From Chitinophaga sp. (GTDB taxonomy: Bacteria; Bacteroidota; Bacteroidia; Chitinophagales; Chitinophagaceae), in assembly GCF_017745275.1 (NCBI RefSeq), contig NZ_JAGHZS010000007.1:440751-504750 (forward strand): a DNA stretch of 64,000 bases, read 5' to 3'. The notes under the pieces are model-generated. The model was not told the DNA's origin. It saw only the letters and a program-made list of their open reading frames with translations, and did not search any database. A program made the translations under genes and the position numbers. Below are positions 7,992-16,670 of this stretch, one piece after another. Within the stretch, counting starts at the first letter, position 1; each line of letters starts with the position of its first letter.

Positions 7992-9647
7992 ATGTTTCCA
8001 TCTACCAATCCAACTACCACCAAATCGTGGGATGCTTTAAAGAAACACGCTGAAGAAATGAAAAAGGTACATATGCGTGCCTTGTTTATGGAGAATAAAG
8101 AGCGCTTTAGTCAATTCTCACTGCAGTTTGAAGACATCCTTTTCGATTATTCCAAGAATATTATTACTGAAGATACCCGTAACCTCTTATTAGGCCTGGC
8201 TAATGAATGTGGGGTACCAGATGCTATCAGGGCAATGTTTGGTGCAGAGAAAATCAACGTCACCGAAAACCGCGCCGTACTGCATACGGCCTTACGCAAT
8301 ACTTCCGACAAACCAGTGATGCTGGATGGCCGTGATGTAATGCCAGATGTAAAAGCAGTACTGAACAAAATGGATCACATCTGCCGGCAGATTCATTCCG
8401 GGGAATGGAAAGGATACACGGGCAAGCCTATACGTTATATTGTAAACATCGGCATCGGTGGTTCCGACCTGGGTCCGGTAATGGTAACAGAAGCGCTGAA
8501 ACCTTACTGGAAGCCTAATATCCAAACCTACTTCGTTTCCAATGTAGACGGTACACACATCGCCGAAACACTGAAGAAAATCACACCGGATGAAACCCTT
8601 TTCCTGATTGCTTCCAAAACGTTTACCACGCAGGAAACCATGACCAACGCGCACACTGCCCGTAGCTGGTTCCTGGAACATGCAGCAGATGAAAAATTCA
8701 TCGCCAAACATTTTGCCGCTTTATCTACCAATGAAAAAGCAGTAACCGCTTTTGGTATCGATCCTCAAAACATGTTTGAATTCTGGGACTGGGTAGGTGG
8801 CCGTTATTCTTTATGGTCCGCTATCGGCCTGTCAATTGCCCTCACCATTGGCTTCGACAATTTCACCGAGTTACTGGAAGGCGCACACGTGGTAGATAAT
8901 CACTTCTCTCAAACACCGCTGGAACAAAACATTCCGGCCATCATGGCGCTCATCGGTCTTTGGTATGGTAACTTCTTTGGCAGCGCTACTGAAGCCATTC
9001 TTCCATACGACCAATACATGCACCGTTTTGCAGCTTATTTCCAGCAAGGTAATATGGAAAGCAATGGTAAAACGGCAGATCGTACAGGCCATAACGTTAG
9101 TTATGAAACCGGTCCTATTGTCTGGGGTGAACCAGGTACTAACGGACAGCACGCTTTCTACCAACTCATTCACCAGGGTACCCGTATCATCCCCTGCGAT
9201 TTTATCGCACCTGCCATCAGCCACAACCCGATCGGTGATCATCATGTGAAGTTGTTATCCAACTTCTTTGCGCAAACAGAAGCCCTGATGAATGGTAAAA
9301 CAGAAGCCGAAGTACGTGCAGAACTGGAGAAGTCTGGCGCCTCTGCAGAAGAGCTGGCGAAGATTGTACCATCGAAAATATTCAGCGGTAACCGTCCTAC
9401 CAACTCCTTCTTGGTGAAGAAAATCACCCCTCGTTCACTGGGCTCACTGATAGCCCTATACGAACATAAGATCTTCGTACAGGGAGTCATCTGGAACATC
9501 TACAGCTTTGACCAATGGGGCGTAGAACTGGGCAAACAACTGGCCAGCAAAATACTGCCGGAGCTGGAAAATAACAATGTGATATTGAACCACGATGCCA
9601 GCACGAACGGGCTGATTAATGCGTGGAAGACAATGCGCACTGCGTAA
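7992..9647 (+). CDS. pgi: Glucose-6-phosphate isomerase
   Basis: PGI interconverts glucose 6-phosphate and fructose 6-phosphate in glycolysis and gluconeogenesis. At 551 residues it is the long E. coli/eukaryotic type. Visible signatures are YIVNIGIGGSDLGP (phosphate-binding loop), GGRYSLWSAIGLSIAL, and QQGNMESNGK containing the catalytic glutamate; the C-terminal QWGVELGKQLA also fits. A long hairpin repeat begins a few bases after the stop codon. Confidence 0.98.
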   Translation: MFPSTNPTTTKSWDALKKHAEEMKKVHMRALFMENKERFSQFSLQFEDILFDYSKNIITEDTRNLLLGLANECGVPDAIRAMFGAEKINVTENRAVLHTALRNTSDKPVMLDGRDVMPDVKAVLNKMDHICRQIHSGEWKGYTGKPIRYIVNIGIGGSDLGPVMVTEALKPYWKPNIQTYFVSNVDGTHIAETLKKITPDETLFLIASKTFTTQETMTNAHTARSWFLEHAADEKFIAKHFAALSTNEKAVTAFGIDPQNMFEFWDWVGGRYSLWSAIGLSIALTIGFDNFTELLEGAHVVDNHFSQTPLEQNIPAIMALIGLWYGNFFGSATEAILPYDQYMHRFAAYFQQGNMESNGKTADRTGHNVSYETGPIVWGEPGTNGQHAFYQLIHQGTRIIPCDFIAPAISHNPIGDHHVKLLSNFFAQTEALMNGKTEAEVRAELEKSGASAEELAKIVPSKIFSGNRPTNSFLVKKITPRSLGSLIALYEHKIFVQGVIWNIYSFDQWGVELGKQLASKILPELENNNVILNHDASTNGLINAWKTMRTA

Positions 9648-9651
9648 GGCA

Positions 9652-9768
9652 AAAAGCATAAAGCGGAAAGCTAAAAGCTATTGTAGCGAATGATTAGGGC
9701 GAGTATGAATTACTCATCTGCTCCAATCATTCGCTACAATAGCTTTTAGCTTTCCGCTTTATGCTTTT
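9652..9768. repeat. Hairpin repeat, copy B
   Basis: A perfect 44-bp inverted repeat (9652-9695 with 9725-9768) with a 29-base centre that itself holds GAGTA/TACTC. The arms read AAAAGCATAAAGC... ending in ATTGTAGCGAATGATT at the centre. It starts 4 bases after the pgi stop codon, between converging genes. Confidence 0.92.
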
Positions 9769-9780
9769 ACCTTAAAAAAG

Positions 9781-9804
9781 AACCCCCGGAGAAATCCGGG
9801 GGTT
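9781..9804 (-). terminator. Terminator of the DUF3276 gene
   Basis: Perfect 10-bp stem (AACCCCCGGA / TCCGGGGGTT) with a GAAA (TTTC on the minus strand) loop. On the minus strand it is followed by CTTTTTT. It lies 37 bases past the stop codon of the DUF3276 gene: a standard intrinsic terminator. Confidence 0.9.
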
Positions 9805-9841
9805 GACAATTATTTTAAGTAAAAAAATTGAGTAAAAAATC

Positions 9842-10276
9842 TTACCATTTGTCTACCTCATCTGAGCTGTGTGAAGCTGGCGCAGCTACTGACGCCTCTA
9901 CAGGAACTACTTCAGCTACAGCTGAAGTGCGTACTTCCGCACCGTCTGCATCTGCTTCGTCCTGTTCTTCCTGCACATAATCATGGTTGTACGCATCGAA
10001 GTCGAAATCGGGCATCAATTCTGTTTTCACATAGTTGATGGTTTCGGTCAGTGCGTTCAGGAACTTGTTGAAGTCTTCCTTGTACAGGAATACCTTGTGC
10101 CTGTCATAACCATTGTCATTAAAACGTTTCTTACTTTCTGTTATAGTAAGAAAATAGTCGTTTCCCCGAGTGGTCTTTACATCAAAGAAGTACGTTCTTC
10201 TTTTGCCCGCTTTCAATCGTTTAGAAAAGATGCTATCATTGTTTCTTTCCTGTTGATTGTTGTTTTCGTACGCCAC
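9842..10276 (-). CDS. DUF3276 PUR-alpha-like nucleic-acid-binding protein
   Basis: A 144-residue protein. Residues about 20-100 (KRRTYFFDVKTTRGNDYFLT, then KVFLYKEDFNKFLNALTETI) form the single PUR-type repeat of DUF3276, a family found widely in Bacteroidota. The related Borrelia PUR protein binds DNA and RNA. The last 40 residues are acidic and alanine-rich (DYVQEEQDEADADGA) and probably disordered. It has its own promoter (10326-10355) and terminator, so it is a single-gene unit. The targets are unknown. Confidence 0.88.
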   Translation of the reverse strand: MAYENNNQQERNNDSIFSKRLKAGKRRTYFFDVKTTRGNDYFLTITESKKRFNDNGYDRHKVFLYKEDFNKFLNALTETINYVKTELMPDFDFDAYNHDYVQEEQDEADADGAEVRTSAVAEVVPVEASVAAPASHSSDEVDKW

Positions 10277-10325
10277 AGTTGATAGATTTAAGTGTTAACG
10301 AATCAAATCCTGTTACAATAAGAAA

Positions 10326-10355
10326 CAAATATACTATTGTTTTACAAATATCAAA
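10326..10355 (-). promoter_or_regulatory. Promoter of the DUF3276 gene
   Basis: On the minus strand TTTG (10355-10352), an 18-base spacer, then TATATTTG (10333-10326). This fits the TTTG-N17-23-TAnnTTTG consensus of the Bacteroidota primary sigma factor. The start codon is 50 bases downstream. Confidence 0.8.
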
Positions 10356-10433
10356 ATATTTTTAAATGATTTTGAAAAATCATAAAACCAGCGTGTAACC
10401 GGCCTCCGTAGGGGATATACAAGCACATGATTG

Positions 10434-12230
10434 CTACTCAGTTACACTTTCCTCTTCACCGGATTGCTGACGGGTATACAGATCTGCGTAATAACCATTC
10501 AATGATAATAAATCGCTATGCGTGCCCTGCTCTACTATCTTTCCTTCGTCCAGTACAATGATTTTATCAAACTCAAATAACGCAAAAATGCGATGGGTAA
10601 TAATGATGGCTGTTTTGTTTTTCAGATAGGCATACAGGTTGCCAATGATTTCCTTCTCTGTACGGGCATCCACGGCCGATAAGCAGTCGTCGAAAATGAG
10701 GATATCCGGGTTCTTGATCAATGCCCGGGCGATGGAAATACGTTGTTTCTGTCCACCGCTCAGCGTTACACCCCGCTCTCCTATTTCCGTATCAAAGCCT
10801 TCACTGAAGCCGAGGATATCTTTTTCTACTGAAGCCTGTCTGGCGGCGGTTTGCACCGTTTCCAGGCTCGCGGAAGGATCACCAAAACGAATGTTATTGG
10901 CAATACTGTCTGAAAACAGGAATACGTCCTGTGGCACATAGCTGATCTGGCCACGTAAACTGGACAGTTCCAGCTGCCTGACATCCAGGTTATCTACCAT
11001 CACTTTGCCTTTCTGCGGGTCGTACATACGGATAAGCAGTTGTGCCAGCGTGCTCTTACCAGAGCCGGTACGACCAATGATCGCCACCTTTTGCCCGGGT
11101 GCAATATCCAGGTTAAAGTTGCTGATGGCAGTGATACCGGTATGCGGATAAGTGAACGTTACATTTTCCAATCGCACGCCACCTTGCAGTTTCGCGGCTT
11201 TGGCACCAGGCAGATCCTTAATGGTCGGCTCCTGTTGTAAAAATTCGTTTAGACGTTGTTGTGAGGCGGCGGCACGTTGAATCATTGCTGCTACCATACC
11301 GATGGAGAAGAAAGGAAACATCAGCATGTTGACGTAAATCACGAACTCTGCGAGGTTGCCCACGGTAATGTTGCCATGTATCACCTGTATACCGCCGATG
11401 AAGATGGTGAGTATTACGCTCAGTCCAATCATCAGCGCCATCGTTGGCTGAAACAGTGCATCTGTTTTTGCCAGGCTGATAGAGCTTTGTTTGTATGCTT
11501 CACTCGCTTCCTCGAAATGTCGTGCGCTGGCTTCTTCCTGGATATATGATTTAATAACGCGGATACCACTGTAAGACTCCTGCGCAATAGATGTAATATT
11601 CGATAACTGCGATTGTATCCTTTCACTTTTACGGTGAATAATCCTGTTCACATAGTAAATCGTTAGTGCCAGGAAAGGCAGCGGCGACAATGTATACAGC
11701 GTCAACAACGGGTTCACCTGTAACATCAGGTACACAATAATAACGATGAGAAACAAGGTGCGGGAAGCATACATAATGGCAGGGCCTACGTACATACGTA
11801 CCCGTGATACATCTTCCGTTATACGGCTCATGAGGTCGCCGGTACGATGCATCTTAAAGAAATTCAGGTCCAGCTTCTGGTAGTGCTGGTATATTTCATT
11901 CTTCAGATCGTATTCAATGTGGCGGCTCATTACAATCAGTGTTTGTCTTTGCAGAAAAAGAAAGAAGCCACTAAGCAGTGCAAAGAGCAGAATGCTCACA
12001 CCATAAAATGCGAGTACATGTGTAAAGTCTGCGCGGAATAAGCCTTTGAGCGAGGTATCACTCAAAAGCCTGTATTCATCGATGTTATGAGAAAGCAGGT
12101 CAAAGATCTGCCTGACCATAATGGGTTGAAAAACGCTGAATACAATAGATATCGCGGTAAACAACAATCCGAGAATCAGGCGCCATTTATTGGAGAGAAA
12201 ATATTTATTAAGTGCGGCCAGGTGTTTCAA
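10434..12230 (-). CDS. ABC exporter, fused permease and ATPase (MsbA-like)
   Basis: A 598-residue half-exporter: six transmembrane helices in residues 1-315, then a nucleotide-binding domain. Walker A is GRTGSGKST at 386-394, the Q-loop is YVPQDVFLF, the signature is LSGGQ at 490-494, and Walker B is ILIFDD at 510-515. The residue after the Walker B aspartate is aspartate (D515) instead of the usual catalytic glutamate, as in the weak subunit of heterodimers such as BmrC. No partner half-transporter lies next to it. Lipid, peptide or drug export are all possible. The ATPase-permease fold is certain; the substrate is not. Confidence 0.92.
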   Translation of the reverse strand: MKHLAALNKYFLSNKWRLILGLLFTAISIVFSVFQPIMVRQIFDLLSHNIDEYRLLSDTSLKGLFRADFTHVLAFYGVSILLFALLSGFFLFLQRQTLIVMSRHIEYDLKNEIYQHYQKLDLNFFKMHRTGDLMSRITEDVSRVRMYVGPAIMYASRTLFLIVIIVYLMLQVNPLLTLYTLSPLPFLALTIYYVNRIIHRKSERIQSQLSNITSIAQESYSGIRVIKSYIQEEASARHFEEASEAYKQSSISLAKTDALFQPTMALMIGLSVILTIFIGGIQVIHGNITVGNLAEFVIYVNMLMFPFFSIGMVAAMIQRAAASQQRLNEFLQQEPTIKDLPGAKAAKLQGGVRLENVTFTYPHTGITAISNFNLDIAPGQKVAIIGRTGSGKSTLAQLLIRMYDPQKGKVMVDNLDVRQLELSSLRGQISYVPQDVFLFSDSIANNIRFGDPSASLETVQTAARQASVEKDILGFSEGFDTEIGERGVTLSGGQKQRISIARALIKNPDILIFDDCLSAVDARTEKEIIGNLYAYLKNKTAIIITHRIFALFEFDKIIVLDEGKIVEQGTHSDLLSLNGYYADLYTRQQSGEEESVTE

Positions 12231-12264
12231 TAGTTGTCAATTTGCTGACAAAAATATGGAATTT

Positions 12265-12389
12265 AGCAGAAAGCATAAAGCCGAAAGCATAAAGCTATTG
12301 TAGCGATTGATACAAGCGAGTATTGAATTATTATTCGCGCTTTTCAATCGCTACAATAGCTTTATGCTTTCGGCTTTATGCTTTCTGCT
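12265..12389. repeat. Hairpin repeat, copy C
   Basis: A perfect 46-bp inverted repeat (12265-12310 with 12344-12389) with a 33-base centre that contains GCGAGTA/TATTCGC. Its right end meets the stop codon (12390-12392) of the downstream lipoprotein gene on the minus strand. The other neighbour is the start of the ABC exporter. Confidence 0.92.
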
Positions 12390-12965
12390 TTACTTTGCCA
12401 CGAAGGAATTCAGTATTCCATCCAGTTGTGGTGCATATTTTTCCAGTTCATCGGCGAGGGTTGTCATGGTAATGGCGTACACTATGTTGTGTTTCACCAG
12501 CACAGTAACAATGATATTCAGTTTAGTACCGGTTTCCCTGTGTGTATACTGGCATTTCAGCCATTTAGCTTTCACATCTGTCACCGTACGTTCCCCGTCT
12601 GCCAGTTGCTGATAGCCGTCGAAATAATTTTGCATTTCCTGTTGGGTAGTGGCCATGTACTTATCTAACGAAGAGCCACTTTTCAACTCCTGGGTAATAA
12701 TATTTACGTTGGCCTGAAACGCGCTTCCTGGCTGCACAGGAGCCATCATAAAGGTATATTCCACCCGGCTGATAACAGTATCTTTTTTACTCCAGCCTTC
12801 GGGTGTTTGTACAGAAAAGGTGCCGTTACCAGCATTCATACCAGGCGCTTTTCCAGCCTGCTCCAGTATTTCAGCGCTACTTAGTTCTTTGGGAGATTTG
12901 GTGCCGTTATTACAGGCGCCCATGCTTAACAAACAAACTGCCGCGGAGATCAATTGTATTTTCAT
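12390..12965 (-). CDS. Lipoprotein of unknown function
   Basis: About 191 residues from the start MKIQLISAAV; an ATG three codons upstream is less likely because the signal peptide begins here. The lipobox LSMGAC gives a lipidated cysteine after a short hydrophobic segment. The mature part has no domain I can name. It contains NGTFSVQTPEGWSKKDTVI, a pattern seen in PsbP/DUF1795-like proteins that fold as one alpha-beta unit, and a later ADGERTVTDVKAKWLKCQYT. It lies between two housekeeping-type genes and probably has its own transcript. Confidence 0.72.
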   Translation of the reverse strand: MKIQLISAAVCLLSMGACNNGTKSPKELSSAEILEQAGKAPGMNAGNGTFSVQTPEGWSKKDTVISRVEYTFMMAPVQPGSAFQANVNIITQELKSGSSLDKYMATTQQEMQNYFDGYQQLADGERTVTDVKAKWLKCQYTHRETGTKLNIIVTVLVKHNIVYAITMTTLADELEKYAPQLDGILNSFVAK

Positions 12966-13023
12966 CGTGCACAAAAGGGATAAAAACTGCTCCGGCAGAA
13001 AGCTACCAGAGCAGTTAGAATGA

Positions 13024-13953
13024 TTATAAACTTTTCAGTGCAGCTATAATTTTGGATTCTGCATCCGCAGCCGCAACTTCTTCTTTCACAAATTTTTGAC
13101 CGGTAATATTTTCAAACAGCTCGATGTAACGCTCGCTTACACTGTTTACAAATTCGTCTGTCATTTCAGGTACCTGTTGTCCTTCTTTACCCTGGAAACC
13201 GTTAGCCATCAGCCATTCGCGAACGAACTCTTTACTGAGTTGTTTCTGCTGGGTACCATTTTTTTGATTTTCTTCGTAGCCTTCTGCATAGAAGTAACGG
13301 GAAGAATCCGGTGTATGGATTTCGTCAATTACGTAAATGGTATCACCGATTTTTCCGAACTCATATTTGGTATCCACCAGGATCAGGCCACGGGCTTTCG
13401 CCATTTCCTTACCTCTCTGGAATAAAGCAAGGGTATATTTTTCCAGTTGTTCGTAGTCTTCTTTGCTTACCAGGCCTTGTGCAATGATTTCATCACGGGA
13501 AATGTCCTCGTCATGTCCTTCATGCGCTTTGGTGGTAGGGGTAATAATTGGTTCAGGGAAGAAGTCGTTTTCTTTCATTCCTTCAGGCATCGTAACGCCG
13601 CACAATACACGCTGACCTGATTTATAGGTTCTCCAGGCGTGACCGGTGAGGTTACCACGTACCACCATTTCTACCGGGAAAGTTTCGCATTTCAAACCGA
13701 TGGTGACGTTGGGCAACGGAGATGATTTTACCCAGTTAGGTATAATATCCTTAGTGGCTTCCAGCATAATAGCAGCCACCTGGTTCAGCACCTGACCTTT
13801 GAAAGGAATCGGGCGCGGCAGTACTACGTCAAATGCAGAGATACGATCACTTACTACCATTACCATCAGCCTGTCATCAATGGTGTAAACATCACGTACT
13901 TTTCCTTTGTAAAAGGCAGTTTGACCTGGCAATTTGAAATTTGACTCTAACAT
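13024..13953 (-). CDS. purC: Phosphoribosylaminoimidazole-succinocarboxamide synthase
   Basis: SAICAR synthase joins aspartate to CAIR with ATP in purine synthesis. The 309-residue length is that of the longer bacterial and yeast type. FYKGKVRDVYTIDDRLMVMV is the N-terminal ATP-loop region, SDRISAFDVVLPRPIPFKG the next conserved block, and EMVVRGNLTGHAWRTYK and ILVDTKYEFGK are the two SAICAR synthase signatures. No other pur gene is adjacent. The 170 bases before it hold a GATTAAACTGATTATACTG stretch of short repeats but no clear promoter match. Confidence 0.97.
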   Translation of the reverse strand: MLESNFKLPGQTAFYKGKVRDVYTIDDRLMVMVVSDRISAFDVVLPRPIPFKGQVLNQVAAIMLEATKDIIPNWVKSSPLPNVTIGLKCETFPVEMVVRGNLTGHAWRTYKSGQRVLCGVTMPEGMKENDFFPEPIITPTTKAHEGHDEDISRDEIIAQGLVSKEDYEQLEKYTLALFQRGKEMAKARGLILVDTKYEFGKIGDTIYVIDEIHTPDSSRYFYAEGYEENQKNGTQQKQLSKEFVREWLMANGFQGKEGQQVPEMTDEFVNSVSERYIELFENITGQKFVKEEVAAADAESKIIAALKSL

Positions 13954-14123
13954 GAATAAAAATTAATAATTAAAGAAGTAAATCACTGTTACGAGGTGCA
14001 AAAGTAATTAGGAATCACCTGAATTTCAGCGATTGTGCGATTTTTTTTCTTGATCAGGATTAAACTGATTATACTGATTTAATTTTTTGTTTAGGGAGAT
14101 GCCTGCCTTTTGCTGCTGGCTGC

Positions 14124-15491
14124 TCAGCCAACATTTGTCAACTGCCGGCTGTTGCTGGCATAAGGCCGAAGTAACCCAATGATCACTTCATTTTCCGCGT
14201 AAGGCGTCAGGTATTCCCGGAACTGTTCGACCTCCGAAGTATCAATGTTGGCAGGGATATAGCCCATACCATAAAAGCGGCCTTTCTCCATCAGGATGCA
14301 GCTCTTTTCTTCCGGGTGGCGGCCTTTGTCTACAATGATTACAGAGGGCTGCTGTTCCTGCAGGAAAGCTACCGCCGCTTTCATACGCTCGTTGTAGGTA
14401 GCCGGGGCTTCTGCTTTTTCACACGCGCCTTTACAGGTGGCCGCAGTAACGCCGGCGCAGGTGCCACTCCCCTTTTGCAGGAAGCATAATTTAGGACATA
14501 GCTCAAACTCCTTAATCAGTGAGCGTAGCAGCCGATGTCCGTCGATGAGCAGGTTAAAGCTGTGTACAGGGTGCGAATATTTGCGCTTTTTCTCGATGGC
14601 CAGCCGGAGATAACCCTGCTGGTCTTCAAACAGGTAGAAGCCGTAGCGGAACTCCACCCTTTTCTGTGAATAGTTGAAAACAGGCCACAGGCGCTTGATT
14701 TCCACAGATTCCAGGATACAGGCCATCAGCTCCGTAGCTGTTTCCTGATGGGTAATGCTATAAATAGTTCTCAGGAAATTTTGCCGCTGACGACTGGTAC
14801 TGTGCCCTGTAAAGTGGCTGTTGACACGCTTCTTCAGGTCTTTCGCCTTGCCTACGTATACAATTTTTCCTTTCTGATCGTGGAAATAATATACGCCGGG
14901 CCGGTCTGGCAGCGACTTAACCTGTTCCGGTGGCAGGTTAGGCGGCAGGAACTGTTCTTTGGATCCCACCTTTAGGGCAGCTGCAATGTGTTTTTCTTTA
15001 TCATTGGCCAGTAACAGGCCGAAAAGCTTTGTAGTGGCTTCTGCATCGCCGCCGGCGCGGTGACGGCCATTAACGGGGATGCCGAAATGCCGGCAGATGT
15101 TACCCAGGCTGTAGGATTTCAGACCGGGAAATATTTTCCGTCCCAATCGTACCGTACAAAGCTTTTTGCATTGCAGGTCCAGCCCCACATTGCCCAACTG
15201 GTGTTTGATAAAGGAATAATCGAAGTTAACGTTATGCGCTACAAAAATGCGGTCCTTCAACAAGTCGTACAACAGTGGAGCTATCGCCTCAAAGGGCGGT
15301 GCCGTTGCTACCATACTGTTACTGATACCCGTGAGTGATTCAATGTAATAAGGAATGGGGATACCGGGGTTTACCAATGTCTGGTAATGTTGCGTGATTT
15401 CCTTTCCGTCATACAAGAAAACGGCGATTTCCGTAATGCCATTAGCGCTGGCATGGCCGCCTGTTGTTTCTATATCTACAATTGCATACAT
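14124..15491 (-). CDS. DnaQ-like exonuclease fused to a GIY-YIG (UvrC/Cho-like) nuclease
   Basis: A 455-residue two-nuclease protein. Residues 1-165 are a DEDDh 3'-5' exonuclease: D6 and E8 in VDIETTGG, D91 in HNVNFDYSF, H144 and D149 in HRAGGDAEAT. Residues about 195-275 are a GIY-YIG endonuclease: GVYYF (199-203), YVGKAKDLKKRV with R222, E254, and N273 in VFNYSQ. The C-terminal third has a cysteine cluster (LCFLQKGSGTC, CKGAC) as in Cho/UvrC relatives. The pairing suggests incision followed by trimming in DNA repair; this is inference. Its start is 3 bases after the stop of the upstream permease gene, so it is probably the last gene of the efflux operon. Confidence 0.9.
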   Translation of the reverse strand: MYAIVDIETTGGHASANGITEIAVFLYDGKEITQHYQTLVNPGIPIPYYIESLTGISNSMVATAPPFEAIAPLLYDLLKDRIFVAHNVNFDYSFIKHQLGNVGLDLQCKKLCTVRLGRKIFPGLKSYSLGNICRHFGIPVNGRHRAGGDAEATTKLFGLLLANDKEKHIAAALKVGSKEQFLPPNLPPEQVKSLPDRPGVYYFHDQKGKIVYVGKAKDLKKRVNSHFTGHSTSRQRQNFLRTIYSITHQETATELMACILESVEIKRLWPVFNYSQKRVEFRYGFYLFEDQQGYLRLAIEKKRKYSHPVHSFNLLIDGHRLLRSLIKEFELCPKLCFLQKGSGTCAGVTAATCKGACEKAEAPATYNERMKAAVAFLQEQQPSVIIVDKGRHPEEKSCILMEKGRFYGMGYIPANIDTSEVEQFREYLTPYAENEVIIGLLRPYASNSRQLTNVG

Positions 15492-15494
15492 CCG

Positions 15495-16670
15495 TTACAA
15501 AGATAGGGATTGTTGTTGCTTATGCAAGCGCCTTAATCCAAGCAATGCCAGCAAGGTATAAAAGGCGGACAATGCCAGCAAATGCAGCACAGACGGTACA
15601 TTATCAGCAATAGTACCGCCGGTTTGCACTACAGACTCATAGATCCGGAGAAATGGCGTGGTGGGTACCATTGATGATAACCACTGCAACGGCACCGGCA
15701 AGGAATCGTATGGCCACGCATAACCGGCAATCAGGAACACCGGGTAGGTGGAAAAAACCATCATCTGAGCTGCCATCAACTGACCGGGAAACATAGTGCC
15801 CAGCCACATCCCAAGGGGAATGAGGGTAAAAAAGAAACAGCCAAACGCTACCACGATGTCGATCACATGGCCCCGGAAGGGAATGTTCAGGGTTGTAAAA
15901 TTTACTGTCATGAAGAAGAAGGCATAGCAGCAAAACAACACCATGTAAAAAAGGCCTTTGCCCCACAAGGTAGCTGACAAGCTACCACCACCCATATTAA
16001 TTAATTCCGGCACCTTTAATCTTTCCTTGTCAAGCGCCATACTTTCGGACAGCCCTATCAGTAAAGTCTGCTGTAATATCAGGGCCAGCAAACCTGGTAG
16101 CAGGAAGGCGCCGTAACTGGAACGAGAATTATACATAGGCCGGTAGTCCAGGTTTACAGGTTGGGTTTCCCGCATCGCCATCTGGGTATTCAGCCCCTGC
16201 ATTTCGTTGTATTTCAGACGCACGCCCGCTCCCACCGTGAGGGCCAATGTAGTAATGGCGCCGGCCAACTCGCTGGAAGGCAGGAAGCGCGCGGCATTCA
16301 CGGCCAGTACTATATCCCCCTGCTGTAAAGCCAATACTTTCTTTTGCACGCCATCGGGAATATAGAGATAGCCCTGGCAATCGCCGTAGTACATTTTCTC
16401 TTGTGCATCTTTCAGACCTACCACTCCCACCAGGTCAACTATCTGCATTTTGGCCAGCTGCTGCAGGAAGGTGCGGGATAATTCGCTCTTATCATCATCC
16501 GCCACGGCCAGGGTTACTTTTTCTTCTACCTTATAACTATATATACTGCCATAGAAAAAAGCATACAGGAGCGGCGCTATCAGCAAGGTAAGCAGGAGAC
16601 TATGGTCTTTAGCCACCAGCTTAACTTCCCTCAGGAACAACCGGGTAATATGATAAAAAAAGTCACGCAT
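15495..16670 (-). CDS. ABC-2 type permease, second subunit
   Basis: A 391-residue inner-membrane protein with the ABC-2 (YhhJ/YbhR-like) plan: an N-terminal helix (LLLTLLIAPLLYAFFYG), a periplasmic domain of about 150 residues, then five helices. It overlaps the other permease by 8 bases and is followed after 3 bases by the nuclease gene. With its sister permease, HlyD and TolC it should form a tripartite efflux pump. The ATPase that must power such a pump is not in this operon. Confidence 0.87.
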   Translation of the reverse strand: MRDFFYHITRLFLREVKLVAKDHSLLLTLLIAPLLYAFFYGSIYSYKVEEKVTLAVADDDKSELSRTFLQQLAKMQIVDLVGVVGLKDAQEKMYYGDCQGYLYIPDGVQKKVLALQQGDIVLAVNAARFLPSSELAGAITTLALTVGAGVRLKYNEMQGLNTQMAMRETQPVNLDYRPMYNSRSSYGAFLLPGLLALILQQTLLIGLSESMALDKERLKVPELINMGGGSLSATLWGKGLFYMVLFCCYAFFFMTVNFTTLNIPFRGHVIDIVVAFGCFFFTLIPLGMWLGTMFPGQLMAAQMMVFSTYPVFLIAGYAWPYDSLPVPLQWLSSMVPTTPFLRIYESVVQTGGTIADNVPSVLHLLALSAFYTLLALLGLRRLHKQQQSLSL

